Shown here: positions 1 through 7,565 of the stretch, one piece after another | Layout: the number at the start of each line of letters is the position of its first letter | How positions within the stretch are numbered: the first letter of the stretch is position 1 | Source of the DNA: Verrucomicrobiales bacterium | GTDB taxonomy: Bacteria; Verrucomicrobiota; Verrucomicrobiia; Verrucomicrobiales; Verrucomicrobiaceae | Direction: 5' to 3' | NCBI GenBank assembly: GCA_003506995.1 | Contig: DNXB01000429.1 | Coordinates: 193-10,341, forward strand | Length of the DNA stretch: 10,149 bases | The notes under the pieces: model-generated | The model's input: only the letters and a program-made list of their open reading frames with translations | Databases searched by the model: none | Told to the model about the DNA's origin: nothing | Position numbers and translations under genes: made by a program

Positions 1-621
1 AAGTCCGGCGGACGCGGGCGGCTTTCCACCCTGGCCTCTGGCATCATCCTGCTGATCATGATCGTCGCGATGGCTCCCTGGGTGAAGCAGATTCCCATGC
101 CCGCGCTGGTGGCGGTGATGATCATGGTGTCCATCGGCACCTTCTCGTGGGCCTCCTTCAAGAACATGAAACTGCATCCCCGCACATCGAGCATCGTCAT
201 GCTGGCTACCACGCTCACGGTTGTCTTCACGCACAATCTCGCCATCGGCGTCGGCGTGGGCGTGCTGCTCAGCGCCTTGTTCTTCGCGCGGAAAGTCGGC
301 CAGGTGCTGCGTGTGCGCGGCGTGCTTCAGGGCGAGTGCCGCACCTACACTGTGACCGGGCAGCTCTTCTTCGCCTCGGCGGACGCCTTTGTGCGCGAGT
401 TCGATTTCAAGGAGGTGCTGGGCAAGGTCATCATCGACGTGACCCATGCGCACTTCTGGGATCTCACCGCCGTCGCCTCACTGGACAAAGTGGTGCTGAA
501 GTTCCGCCGTGAAGGCACGGAGGTGGAAATCCTCGGCATGAATGAAGCCAGCGCCACGCTCGTGGACCGCCTCGGCATCCACGACAAACCCGATGCCCTC
601 GAACGCCTGCTCGCCCATTAA
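1..621 (+). CDS. SulP-family anion transporter, C-terminal part with STAS domain (5'-truncated)
   Basis: The frame is open from base 1 (first codons read KSGGRGRLSTLASG) to TAA at 619-621, so 206 residues of a longer inner-membrane transporter are seen; the first ATG at 58 is internal. The SGGR-R-LSTL stretch is typical of SulP proteins just before their last membrane helices. Hydrophobic segments follow at about residues 13-30, 35-50, 65-75 and 79-95. A STAS domain occupies about residues 110-200, from RTYTVTGQLFFASADAF through VIIDVTHAHFWDLTAVASLD to EILGMNEASATLV. SulP proteins move sulfate, bicarbonate or other anions, usually with Na+ or H+; the fragment does not show which substrate. 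This STAS subtype (WDxxAVASLDKVV...FRR) is common in bacterial SulP proteins next to UspA genes. A UspA gene follows after 36 nt, so the two are probably co-transcribed. Family call is firm; a link to sulfate from the neighbouring sulfatases is only a guess. Confidence 0.93.
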   Translation, partial: KSGGRGRLSTLASGIILLIMIVAMAPWVKQIPMPALVAVMIMVSIGTFSWASFKNMKLHPRTSSIVMLATTLTVVFTHNLAIGVGVGVLLSALFFARKVGQVLRVRGVLQGECRTYTVTGQLFFASADAFVREFDFKEVLGKVIIDVTHAHFWDLTAVASLDKVVLKFRREGTEVEILGMNEASATLVDRLGIHDKPDALERLLAH

Positions 622-657
622 ACCGAGAACAGCGAACCGCGAACCAACAACAACACC

Positions 658-1512
658 ATGTCCCACATTCTTTCCTGCACCGACGGCTCACTCTACGCCC
701 CGAGCGTCTATCAACACAGCGCCTGGGCCGCCGCCCGCATGGGCGCTGGCGTGAAAGTGCTGCACGTCCTCGATCCGCATCGTGAACTCGCCCACGGCGG
801 CGATCTCACCGGTGCCATCGGCTTTGATGCCAGCGCCGAACTCACGCAAGAACTCGTGAAGCTCGAAGAAAACCAAGCCCGCGTGGCCCGGCTCAAGGGC
901 AAGGCCATTCTCGAAGATGCCGCGAAGCAGCTCACCGCCGCAGGCGTCACGAATGTCGAGACGCTGCAACGCCACGGCACGCTCGTGGACACACTGGAGG
1001 AACTGGAACCCGCCGCCGAGCTTGTTGTCATCGGCAAGCGTGGTGAACATTGCGACTTCGCCAAAGGCCATCTCGGTGGCGAGCTGCAGCGCGTCATCCG
1101 CACCAGTGTGAGGCCTGTGCTCGTCGCCTCGCGCGCCTTCAAGCCCGTTGAGCGCTTCCTCATCGCCTACGACGGCGGCCCCAGCGTGCTCAAAGCGGTG
1201 GATTTTGTGCTGAACAACCCGCTGCTCAAAGGACTGCACTGCCACATCCTCCGCGCGGGGAGGGTCGATGACAACGCGCGTTACTATCTCGAAGAAACCG
1301 CGCAAAAACTCCGCGCCGCCGGCTTCACCGTCATCTCCGCCGCCGAGCCCGGCCCGCCGGAGGAACTCATCGCCAACGTGGTGAAATCCAGCGGCATCGA
1401 CCTGCTCGTCATGGGTGCCTACGGTCACAGCCCCATCCGCAATCTCATCCTCGGCAGCACCACGACGACGATGGTGCGCACCTGCCAGATTCCGGTGCTG
1501 ATGTTCCGTTAA
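658..1512 (+). CDS. Tandem-domain universal stress protein (UspA family)
   Basis: The 284-residue protein has two UspA folds. Domain 1 covers about residues 1-160 (MSHILSCTDGS at the start, ELVVIGKRG in the middle, RPVLVASR at the end). Domain 2 covers about 165-284 (RFLIAYDGGPS, LLVMGAYGHSPIRNLILGST, then CQIPVLMFR). Domain 2 has an intact G-x2-G-x9-G-S/T nucleotide-binding motif (GAYG, nine residues, GST). In domain 1 the equivalent stretch (GKRGEHCDFAKGHLGGE) departs from that spacing, so only domain 2 is predicted to bind ATP. The protein is soluble and cytoplasmic, with no signal peptide. ATG at 658 is chosen because the fold begins at once; the preceding CAACAACAACACC has no Shine-Dalgarno. 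The gene lies 36 nt after the SulP gene, suggesting co-expression and perhaps a role in regulating the transporter (inference). It converges on sulfatase A with 36 nt between stop codons. Confidence 0.93.
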   Translation: MSHILSCTDGSLYAPSVYQHSAWAAARMGAGVKVLHVLDPHRELAHGGDLTGAIGFDASAELTQELVKLEENQARVARLKGKAILEDAAKQLTAAGVTNVETLQRHGTLVDTLEELEPAAELVVIGKRGEHCDFAKGHLGGELQRVIRTSVRPVLVASRAFKPVERFLIAYDGGPSVLKAVDFVLNNPLLKGLHCHILRAGRVDDNARYYLEETAQKLRAAGFTVISAAEPGPPEELIANVVKSSGIDLLVMGAYGHSPIRNLILGSTTTTMVRTCQIPVLMFR

Positions 1513-1548
1513 AAGATGAAAGCAGTGAGGTCGAAAGAGCGCCTCTCC

Positions 1549-3087
1549 TCACACTCCCTCGTCCTGGATGCTCTTCAGCAGCTTGGCGAGGCGCTCCACG
1601 ATCTCGGGATGCTCGGCGTAAACATTGCGCGTTTCGCCGGGATCGGTTTCGAGGTTGTAGAGCTGCCCTGGAGGGCCGCCTTCTTTGGCGGGATCGAGAT
1701 TCTTTGGCTGTGAGAAACCACCGGAGCCGCGATGATCGGGAACGAGCTTCCACGGACCCTGCCGAATGGCAAACACGCCCTGCATGGAGTGATGCACGGC
1801 GAACTCACGCACGGGTTTGGCAGATTTTTCCGAAAGCAGGGCGGGCAGGATGCTGCGGCTGTCGGGGCCGGCTCCGGCAGGCAGCGGCGCGCCGGTGATG
1901 TCAGCGGCGGTGGCGAGCAGATCGGTCAGCTCCACGAATTCCGCGCTGACACTGCCCGCAGGCGTTTTACCCGGCCAGCGCACCACGAAGGGCACCCGGT
2001 GACCGCCTTCCCAGATGTCCGCCTTCGTCCCGCGCAGGTGCGCGTTGCCCTGATGCTGAAACTCGCGGATATGCGCGGCGCGGCCGGTGATCTTGTAATG
2101 CTTCACGTCATCGGCCTCTTTTGCCTGCCAGTGGTGGAAGAGACCGCCGTTGTCGGAGGTGAAAAGCACGAGCGTGTTCTTTGCCAGGCCGGTGCGGTCC
2201 AGCGTGTCGAGCACCGCGCCGACAAAGGCATCTGTCTCCACCACGAAGTCGCCATACTCGCCCGCCTGGCTCTTGCCGCGATACTCCTGGTTCACCACCA
2301 CGGGCAGATGCGGCGAGCTGAGCGGCGCGTAGAGAAAAAAGGGCTTCCTTTCCGCCGCAGCGGCCTGCTTTTCGATGAACGCCATGGCCTCGCCCGCGAA
2401 GCGTGGCATGACGGCAAAGTTCGTGAAGTCCGGCGAGCGAACACCTTCGTCCGTGGCCTGAAAAAGCGCGTCACGCATCCGTTCCTGCTTCAACGTGGGC
2501 TGATGCAGCACGCGGTCGTTTTGCAGGAAGCAGAACGGCGGCATGTTCAGCGAGGCGCTGATGCCAAAGAAGTGCTCGAAGCCCAGCGTGAGCGGTCCGC
2601 CGGTGAAAGGGCGCGTGTGATCGATGTCAAAGCCAGGTCGCACGCCTTTGGGGCCTTTGTCACTGCTTTCCGGCGAGCCATCCTGCCGCGTCCATTGCAG
2701 GCCGAGATGCCATTTGCCCACGCAGCCGGTAGCATAGCCCTGTTGCTTCAAATACGACGCCACCGTCACCCGATCCGCCTCGATCAGCGGCGGGCTGTAG
2801 CCATCCAGCACGCCGGATTTCATCCGCGTGCGCCAGGAGTAACGTCCGGTGAGCAGCCCGTAGCGCGTGGGCGTGCAGACGGCGGAGGGCGTGTGCGCAT
2901 CGGTGAACCGCATGCCTTCGCGGGCGAGGCGGTCCATCTGCGGCGTGGGAATCTTTGAAGCGGGGTTGTAGCAGGCCACATCGCCGTAACCGAGGTCGTC
3001 AGCGAGGATGACAATGATGTTGGGATGATCCGCAGCAAACGCGGAGAGCAGAGGGCTGAGAGCGAGGAGAAAGAGAAGGCGGAGCAT
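1549..3087 (-). CDS. Secreted sulfatase A, Cys-type arylsulfatase-like (CTPTR motif)
   Basis: A 512-residue sulfate-ester hydrolase of the alkaline-phosphatase fold. The open frame runs back to 3285, but ATG at 3087 is chosen because it gives a clean Sec signal peptide (MLRLLFLLALSPLLSAFAA, cleavage about 19/20) directly before the domain; the longer frame would overlap sulfatase B. Visible active-site elements are the metal ligands D30-D31 (ILADDLG), the formylglycine motif C71-T-P-T-R75 followed by YGLLTGR, K125 and H127 in GKWHLG, H260 in SPH, D312-N313 in FTSDNGG, and the late lysine in RGTKADIWEGG. Thr replaces the usual Ser of C-x-P-S-R, a tolerated variant. About 45 residues between TSDNGG and the lysine include a histidine-rich insert (FHHWQAKEADDVKHYK). 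It is arylsulfatase A/B-like overall; the sulfated substrate cannot be read from sequence. Last gene of the E-to-A run, 77 nt after sulfatase B. No Shine-Dalgarno. Confidence 0.93.
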   Translation of the reverse strand: MLRLLFLLALSPLLSAFAADHPNIIVILADDLGYGDVACYNPASKIPTPQMDRLAREGMRFTDAHTPSAVCTPTRYGLLTGRYSWRTRMKSGVLDGYSPPLIEADRVTVASYLKQQGYATGCVGKWHLGLQWTRQDGSPESSDKGPKGVRPGFDIDHTRPFTGGPLTLGFEHFFGISASLNMPPFCFLQNDRVLHQPTLKQERMRDALFQATDEGVRSPDFTNFAVMPRFAGEAMAFIEKQAAAAERKPFFLYAPLSSPHLPVVVNQEYRGKSQAGEYGDFVVETDAFVGAVLDTLDRTGLAKNTLVLFTSDNGGLFHHWQAKEADDVKHYKITGRAAHIREFQHQGNAHLRGTKADIWEGGHRVPFVVRWPGKTPAGSVSAEFVELTDLLATAADITGAPLPAGAGPDSRSILPALLSEKSAKPVREFAVHHSMQGVFAIRQGPWKLVPDHRGSGGFSQPKNLDPAKEGGPPGQLYNLETDPGETRNVYAEHPEIVERLAKLLKSIQDEGV

Positions 3088-3144
3088 GGTGGATAGGATA
3101 ATTGAATCAAGGAAACCGGAGGACAGTTGATGAACGAGACGACG

Positions 3145-3164
3145 ACAGGTGGGTTTCCGCCTGT
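3145..3164 (-). other. Hairpin abutting the sulfatase B stop codon
   Basis: On the minus-strand RNA the sequence ACAGGCGG-AAAC-CCACCUGU can form an 8-position stem with one C-A mismatch and a 4-nt loop. It begins at the very next base after the TGA of sulfatase B (3165-3167). The bases after it (CGTCGTCTCG) have no U-run, so this is not a standard intrinsic terminator. It lies in the longest internal gap of the operon (77 nt) and could act as an RNA-processing or partial-attenuation element before sulfatase A. The pairing is seen; the function is a guess. Confidence 0.3.
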
Positions 3165-4664
3165 TCACTTCACCTTGTCTGGGTTCGCCTTCGCCCAGTG
3201 CAGGTATTCCTGCACAGTGACGAAGGTGCCGTGCTTGTAGAGGCGGCCGCCCTCTTCGATGAGCTCGCTCGAATTGAAGCTCCATGAGTCGCCGTGTTGT
3301 TTCATCAGCGAGGTGAGCTGCGAGTCGAGCTTCTCACGCAGATCCTTCGCCGCAGGATCGGTGGCGAGATTTTTCATCTGATGCGGGTCCCCTTTGTCAT
3401 CAAAGAGCACCCAGGGCGCGTTTTCATAACGCGCATAAGTGTGGTCCTTCGTGATGATGCCGCGCCAGGGCGTCGCGATGCCATCGGGATTGAAGGGGAC
3501 GAAAATTTGCAGCAGCACGGCCTCGGGCCCGTCAGTGGTCTGGCCGAGCGCGACGCGGGAGAGATCGGCGCCCTGCATGCTCTTCGGGATCTCATGCCCG
3601 GCGAGCGCGAGCAGTGTGGGCGGCATGTCGATATGGCTGAAGAGCGTGTCCACCACCCTGCCCTGCGGCACACGGGCGGGCCAGCGCAGAATGCCGGGCA
3701 CCCGGGCGGATTCATCGTGCGGCTTGCGCTTCCGCCTCATGCCGTGATTGCCCAGCATGTCGCCATGGTCGGAGGTGAAGAGGATGATCGTGTTCTCATC
3801 CGCGCCGGTTTCCTTCAGCGTGGCAAGCAGGCGGCCCACCTGGTCGTCAACGGCGGTGATCGCGGCGTAGTAGGCGGCGATTTCCTCCTTCCCGCCGACG
3901 GGCACGAAGCGATTCGCCAGCGGTCCGTGACGCAGCCCGCCTTTCGGAACCGGGCGTGATTCGCTGCCAGCCTGCCAGCTTGCGTCCGGAGTGAGTTTTT
4001 CCGCGTCGTAGAGCTTCATGTAGTGCTCCGGCGCACCATACGGATCGTGCGGCGGCCCCATCTGCACGGTGAGGAAAAAGGGTTTGTCCTTGGGCTGTGA
4101 CTTGAGGAACTCGACGGCGAAATCACACGATGCCTCCGGCTCGAACTTGTCCACCACGATGCGCTCCGGCGTGTCGCGGAAATAGTCGGGCTGGAAGTGC
4201 TTGTGATGGCACTCGTAGGCCGCCCAAAACTCAAATCCCTGCCGGCGCGGCCCTGGCGGCACAAAGCCGGGATCACGCGGCCCGCCGTCGAGATGCCATT
4301 TGCCGATGAAACCGGTGCGGTAGCCCGCATCGCGCAGGATTTCGGCGATGGTGACCTGTTCCTCGCGCAGACGCAGATCGTTCGCCATCATGCCGTTCAC
4401 ATGCGGGTAGGTGCCGGTCATCAAAATCGCCCGTGCCGGGCAGCACACGGGCACGTTGGCATAGGTGCGCTTGAAGAGCATGCCCTCGGCGGCCAGGCTG
4501 TCGATGTGCGGTGTTTTGACCTCTGCATTACCATCGCAACCCATCGCACTGGCGCGCATTTGATCGGGCAGGATGAGGAGGATGTTGGGCTTTGGCGCGG
4601 CAGCGGAGAAAGCCGAAAAATGGGGACCACAGAATGAGATGAGGAGGACGAGGAGCTTTTTCAT
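3165..4664 (-). CDS. Secreted sulfatase B, Cys-type with CCPAR motif and D-Q/D-H metal-ligand variant
   Basis: A 499-residue sulfatase with a Sec signal peptide (about residues 1-23, ending FSAFSAAAP). The domain begins with NILLILPDQ. The formylglycine cysteine is C74 in C74-C-P-A-R78, followed by AILMTGTYPH; C75 is a neighbouring second cysteine. Other active-site elements are K122 and H124 (GKWH), H206 in GPPHDPY, and D299-H300 in FTSDHGDMLGNHG. D34-Q35 replaces the usual DD and DH replaces DN; these variants typify the choline-sulfatase/glucosamine-6-sulfatase side of the family. The CCPxR...YPH block is also like human glucosamine-6-sulfatase (GNS), but the match is short and I do not assign that activity. 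Ala replaces Ser in CxPSR, which should still suit formylglycine-generating enzyme, since CxPxR is the core. ATG at 4664 is the only start giving the signal peptide. It lies 33 nt after the stop of sulfatase C and has no Shine-Dalgarno. Confidence 0.93.
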   Translation of the reverse strand: MKKLLVLLISFCGPHFSAFSAAAPKPNILLILPDQMRASAMGCDGNAEVKTPHIDSLAAEGMLFKRTYANVPVCCPARAILMTGTYPHVNGMMANDLRLREEQVTIAEILRDAGYRTGFIGKWHLDGGPRDPGFVPPGPRRQGFEFWAAYECHHKHFQPDYFRDTPERIVVDKFEPEASCDFAVEFLKSQPKDKPFFLTVQMGPPHDPYGAPEHYMKLYDAEKLTPDASWQAGSESRPVPKGGLRHGPLANRFVPVGGKEEIAAYYAAITAVDDQVGRLLATLKETGADENTIILFTSDHGDMLGNHGMRRKRKPHDESARVPGILRWPARVPQGRVVDTLFSHIDMPPTLLALAGHEIPKSMQGADLSRVALGQTTDGPEAVLLQIFVPFNPDGIATPWRGIITKDHTYARYENAPWVLFDDKGDPHQMKNLATDPAAKDLREKLDSQLTSLMKQHGDSWSFNSSELIEEGGRLYKHGTFVTVQEYLHWAKANPDKVK

Positions 4665-4697
4665 GTGCGAGCAGTGGTTGCGTGAACCGTCAGTGGC

Positions 4698-6188
4698 TTA
4701 CTCGTATTCATACTTGGAGAACCAGGCGTCGCGGGTCCGCTCCTGATAGGCCTTGAGCCTGGCGGCGAGTTCATCAAAGACGGCCTTGTGCTCCGGCTCG
4801 CTGGCCAGGTTCGTGAGTTCCTCGGGGTCGCTTTTCAGGTCATAGAGTTCGTAATGCGGACGGTGGACGTAATCGGACACGGGTCGTTTGCCGTAATGCG
4901 TGTCGTTGTTTTTCAACGTCGCCTGCCAGGTCGCGGAGGCGTGGAGATCGCTGGCGAAGGGATAGGGCAGTTGATGCGCGAGGTTGAGGATGAGCTTGTG
5001 GCGGTCTGTGCGGATGGCGCGCATCGGGTAATACATCTGAATCTCGTGAAACTGGTGCGAGCCATACACCACGTCCCAGCCGGGCGGCGTGGCACCATCG
5101 AGCGTGGGCAGGAATGAGCGGCCGTGAAATTCATACTTCACCAGCGGCTTCGGCTTGGCCGCCGCTCGCTGTTGTGCGCCACCTTCAGGATCGCCGGTCT
5201 GACGCGCGGGTGCCAGCACCTCCCTCACGCCCGCGATGTCGAGGATCGTCGGTGTCAGGTCCACCCAGGAGACGAGCGCGTCGCTCACCACACCGCGCTT
5301 GGTCTGGTCGGGGCTGCGGACGACGAGCGGCAGCCGCATCCCCGGCTCATAGAGCGTGGTCTTCGCACCGGGCCAGGGCTTGCCGTTGTCCGAGCCGAAG
5401 AGAATGACCGTGTGGTCATACTGGCCGGTTTCCTTGAGCAGCGCGATGAGCCGCGCGAGGCCGGCGTCGGTGCGCGAGATGGCCTGGTAGTATTGCGCGA
5501 GCTCGGCGCGGCAGGCGGGCGTGTCCGGCAGATGCGCGGGCACGGTGATCTTTGCCTCGTCGTATTTCACGTCGATCAGGCCGGGGTAGTTCTTGTGGTT
5601 GCCGAAGGGATTCGGCTGGAGCGGATGGCCCTCGATCTGCCCGCCGCTGCGGTGCGGCGTGAGGGGGCAGAAGTAGAGGAAGAAGGGCTTGCTCTTGTCG
5701 GCGATGAACGCGCGCGACTCCTCCGCCATGCCCAGCGAATTCCACGGGTCGCCCGGCAGCGCCTCGTCGAAGTGATACACCGGCTCGGGCGCGAGGTGAT
5801 ACTTGCCAATGCGGCCGGTGCGGTAGCCGTGGCGCGAAAGAATCACCGGCAGGCTCTGCACGCTGCCGAATGTGCTGAAATGCCCGCTGCCATGCGCGTG
5901 CCCGTAATGCCCCGTGGCATGGTTTTGCAGCCCGCTCAGGATCACCGAGCGGCTCGCGCTGCAACTCGCCGTGGTGCAGAAGGCGAACCGATACCGCGTG
6001 CCCTCGTGCGCGAGCTGGTCGAGCGCGGGCGTCTTCACGTCGGGATTGTTGTAACAGCCCGCGTCCTGCCCCATGTCATCGGCGATGAAGAGCACGACGT
6101 TTCGCGGCGCGGGCGCTGCTTCGGAATGAAGAGCAAAGGCACAGACGAGGCAGAGGAGGAGGTAGAATAAAGGGGGCTTGGTATTCAT
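4698..6188 (-). CDS. Secreted sulfatase C, heparan N-sulfatase (SGSH)-like, CSASR motif
   Basis: A 496-residue protein. The closest family I recognise is N-sulfoglucosamine sulfohydrolase, which removes N-linked sulfate from glucosamine ends of heparan sulfate. From memory of human SGSH, matching blocks run through the whole length: SCSASRSVILSGL (human SCSPSRASLLTGL), IGKYHLAPEPVYHFD (IGKKHVGPETVYPFD), DLTPTILD (identical), MYYPMRAIRTDRHKLILNL (MSYPMRSVQHRHFRLVHNL), and ELYDLKSDPEELTNLASEP near the end. Active-site elements are D37-D38, formylglycine Cys C76 in C-S-A-S-R, K129 and H131, H179 (TPHRSG), and D267-N268 (GSDNGKPWPGAKT). Ala replaces Pro in the motif; CxAxR is a known alternative. 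A signal peptide covers about residues 1-24. Starts are ambiguous: ATG 6188 (chosen, best signal peptide), ATG 6200, or TTG 6221 overlapping the stop of sulfatase D. None has a Shine-Dalgarno. N-sulfatase activity is inferred from similarity only; other sulfamate or sulfate-ester substrates are possible. Confidence 0.9.
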   Translation of the reverse strand: MNTKPPLFYLLLCLVCAFALHSEAAPAPRNVVLFIADDMGQDAGCYNNPDVKTPALDQLAHEGTRYRFAFCTTASCSASRSVILSGLQNHATGHYGHAHGSGHFSTFGSVQSLPVILSRHGYRTGRIGKYHLAPEPVYHFDEALPGDPWNSLGMAEESRAFIADKSKPFFLYFCPLTPHRSGGQIEGHPLQPNPFGNHKNYPGLIDVKYDEAKITVPAHLPDTPACRAELAQYYQAISRTDAGLARLIALLKETGQYDHTVILFGSDNGKPWPGAKTTLYEPGMRLPLVVRSPDQTKRGVVSDALVSWVDLTPTILDIAGVREVLAPARQTGDPEGGAQQRAAAKPKPLVKYEFHGRSFLPTLDGATPPGWDVVYGSHQFHEIQMYYPMRAIRTDRHKLILNLAHQLPYPFASDLHASATWQATLKNNDTHYGKRPVSDYVHRPHYELYDLKSDPEELTNLASEPEHKAVFDELAARLKAYQERTRDAWFSKYEYE

Positions 6189-6217
6189 GATTCGTGGCAT
6201 GTGTTTTTGCTGTTCAT

Positions 6218-7552
6218 TCAAGGCTTCTGAAGATGCTCCGCGTGCAGCTTGTTTAACCGAGTGATGATGTCGGGATGCTGGGCGGCGAGGTTGGTCTGCT
6301 CGGCGGGGTCGGTGCGGAGGTTGAAGAGCTGATTTTCGAGGCGCACGGGTTTGCCGTCGTTGCTGCTGGTGTCGCGGGAGCTGCCGATGAGTTTCCAGTC
6401 GCCGTCACGCACGGCCCAGTCGGCTTTCGGCCCGTTTCCGACCTGCCAGTGGAGCGCGTGATTTTCATGCGGCGATGGCGCTTTCGCATCGCGGATGACG
6501 GCGGCGAGGCTTCGACCATCGAGATGGGTTTGCGGCGGTTTCACGCCGGTGAGCTCGGCCAGCGTGGGCAGCCAGTCGCAGGCGTGGGCGAGTCGGTCGC
6601 GGGTTTCGTTTTTCGGCAGATGTCCCGGCCAGGAGATGATGGCGGGAAGGCGGATGCCGCCCTCCAGCAGGCTGAACTTGGCCCCGCGATACGGCCCCGC
6701 GCTGCCGCCGCCGTAGTGCGCGCGCTCCTCAGTCGAATGGCCGTTGTCGCTTTGGAAGATGATGATCGTGTTTTCGCGCAGGCCGAGCGCATCAAGCTTG
6801 GCAAAAAGCTCGCCGAGGCGCTCGTCCTGCGCGGCGATGAAGGCGGCGTAGAGCTTGCGCGGATGCGGCATGTCTTTGAAGTGCTCCAGCCACTTGGCAT
6901 CGCCCTGATAAGGGTAGTGCGGTGTGTTGAGCGCGTAGTAAATGAAGAAGGGCCGGTCTTTGCTCTGCTCAATGAACTGCGTAGCCTCCTGCACCATGAG
7001 ATCGGGGAAAAAGCTGCCGTCGTGGAAGACTTCGGTGCCGTTGCGCCACAGGTCGTGGATGTTTGGGCCGCTCCAGTAGAAGAAGTGGGAGTAGTTGTCG
7101 ATGCAGCCGCCCATGTGGCCGAAGCTGTGGTCAAAGCCCTGCGCCTGCGGCGAGGTCTCCGGCGTGTAGCCGATGTGCCACTTGCCGATGTGAGCGGTGG
7201 CGTAACCGGCGGCCTTGAACATCTCCGCCATCGTCACCTCCTCCGGCGGCAGCGCCCCCTTGGCGCCTTTTTGCGAGGCGCAGTTGCCCGGCACACCGGC
7301 GCGAACGGGCCAGCGTCCGGTCAATGCGCCCGCCCGCGAAGGCGAGCACACCGGAGCCGCCGAGTAGAACTGCGTGAAGCGCACGCCACTCGCGGCAAGC
7401 CGGTCGGTGTGCGGCGTGTGCAAGTCTTTGGCACCATAACAGCCGAGGTCCACGCTGCCCTGGTCATCGGCCATGATGAAGATGACATTCGGCTGCGCTG
7501 ACAGCCCGGCGACGAAGGCAAACCAAAAAACAAGGGAGAGGCGGAAGCTCAT
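6218..7552 (-). CDS. Secreted sulfatase D, canonical CSPSR arylsulfatase A-like
   Basis: A 444-residue sulfatase and the most canonical of the set. The frame stays open up to 7828, but that extension is a Pro/Thr/Ser-rich shadow of sulfatase E. ATG at 7552 gives the Sec signal peptide MSFRLSLVFWFAFVAGLSA, cleaved about 19/20. Active-site elements are D29-D30 (IMADDQG), formylglycine Cys C69 in C-S-P-S-R73 (then AGALTGRWPVRAG), K124 and H126 in IGKWHIG, H212 (NTPHYPY), D269-N270 (FQSDNGH), and the lysine in GPYRGAKFSLLEGG. The segment LPPEEVTMAEMFKAAGY resembles human arylsulfatase A (LPLEEVTVAEVLAARGY). Family members hydrolyse sulfate esters on aryl model substrates, sulfatides or glycans; the true substrate is unknown. 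The start is 13 nt after the stop of sulfatase E and the stop (TGA, 6218-6220) lies about 30 nt before the probable start of C, so translational coupling is likely. Confidence 0.93.
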   Translation of the reverse strand: MSFRLSLVFWFAFVAGLSAQPNVIFIMADDQGSVDLGCYGAKDLHTPHTDRLAASGVRFTQFYSAAPVCSPSRAGALTGRWPVRAGVPGNCASQKGAKGALPPEEVTMAEMFKAAGYATAHIGKWHIGYTPETSPQAQGFDHSFGHMGGCIDNYSHFFYWSGPNIHDLWRNGTEVFHDGSFFPDLMVQEATQFIEQSKDRPFFIYYALNTPHYPYQGDAKWLEHFKDMPHPRKLYAAFIAAQDERLGELFAKLDALGLRENTIIIFQSDNGHSTEERAHYGGGSAGPYRGAKFSLLEGGIRLPAIISWPGHLPKNETRDRLAHACDWLPTLAELTGVKPPQTHLDGRSLAAVIRDAKAPSPHENHALHWQVGNGPKADWAVRDGDWKLIGSSRDTSSNDGKPVRLENQLFNLRTDPAEQTNLAAQHPDIITRLNKLHAEHLQKP

Positions 7553-7565
7553 GGTGGGTGGGAGA

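Noticed and set aside
1525..1552. Possible bidirectional terminator (GTGAGG/CCTCAC) between the convergent USP and sulfatase A genes
   Set aside because: Only 6 bp of stem around a 16-nt loop, no T-run on either side, and it overlaps the sulfatase A stop; not distinguishable from chance.
1732..2958. Long plus-strand ORF of 408 codons antisense to sulfatase A
   Set aside because: It lies wholly within a gene with intact catalytic motifs, is rich in Arg/His/Ala as expected of a high-G+C antisense frame, and shows no recognisable domain.
3088..3285. N-terminal extension of sulfatase A to an upstream start
   Set aside because: It would overlap the 3' end of sulfatase B and bury the clear signal peptide beginning at 3087.
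6275..7501. Long plus-strand ORF of 408 codons antisense to sulfatase D
   Set aside because: It mirrors sulfatase D and has no domain; the equal length to the other antisense ORF is coincidence from codon bias. A similar 348-codon frame over sulfatase C (5124-6170) is rejected for the same reason.
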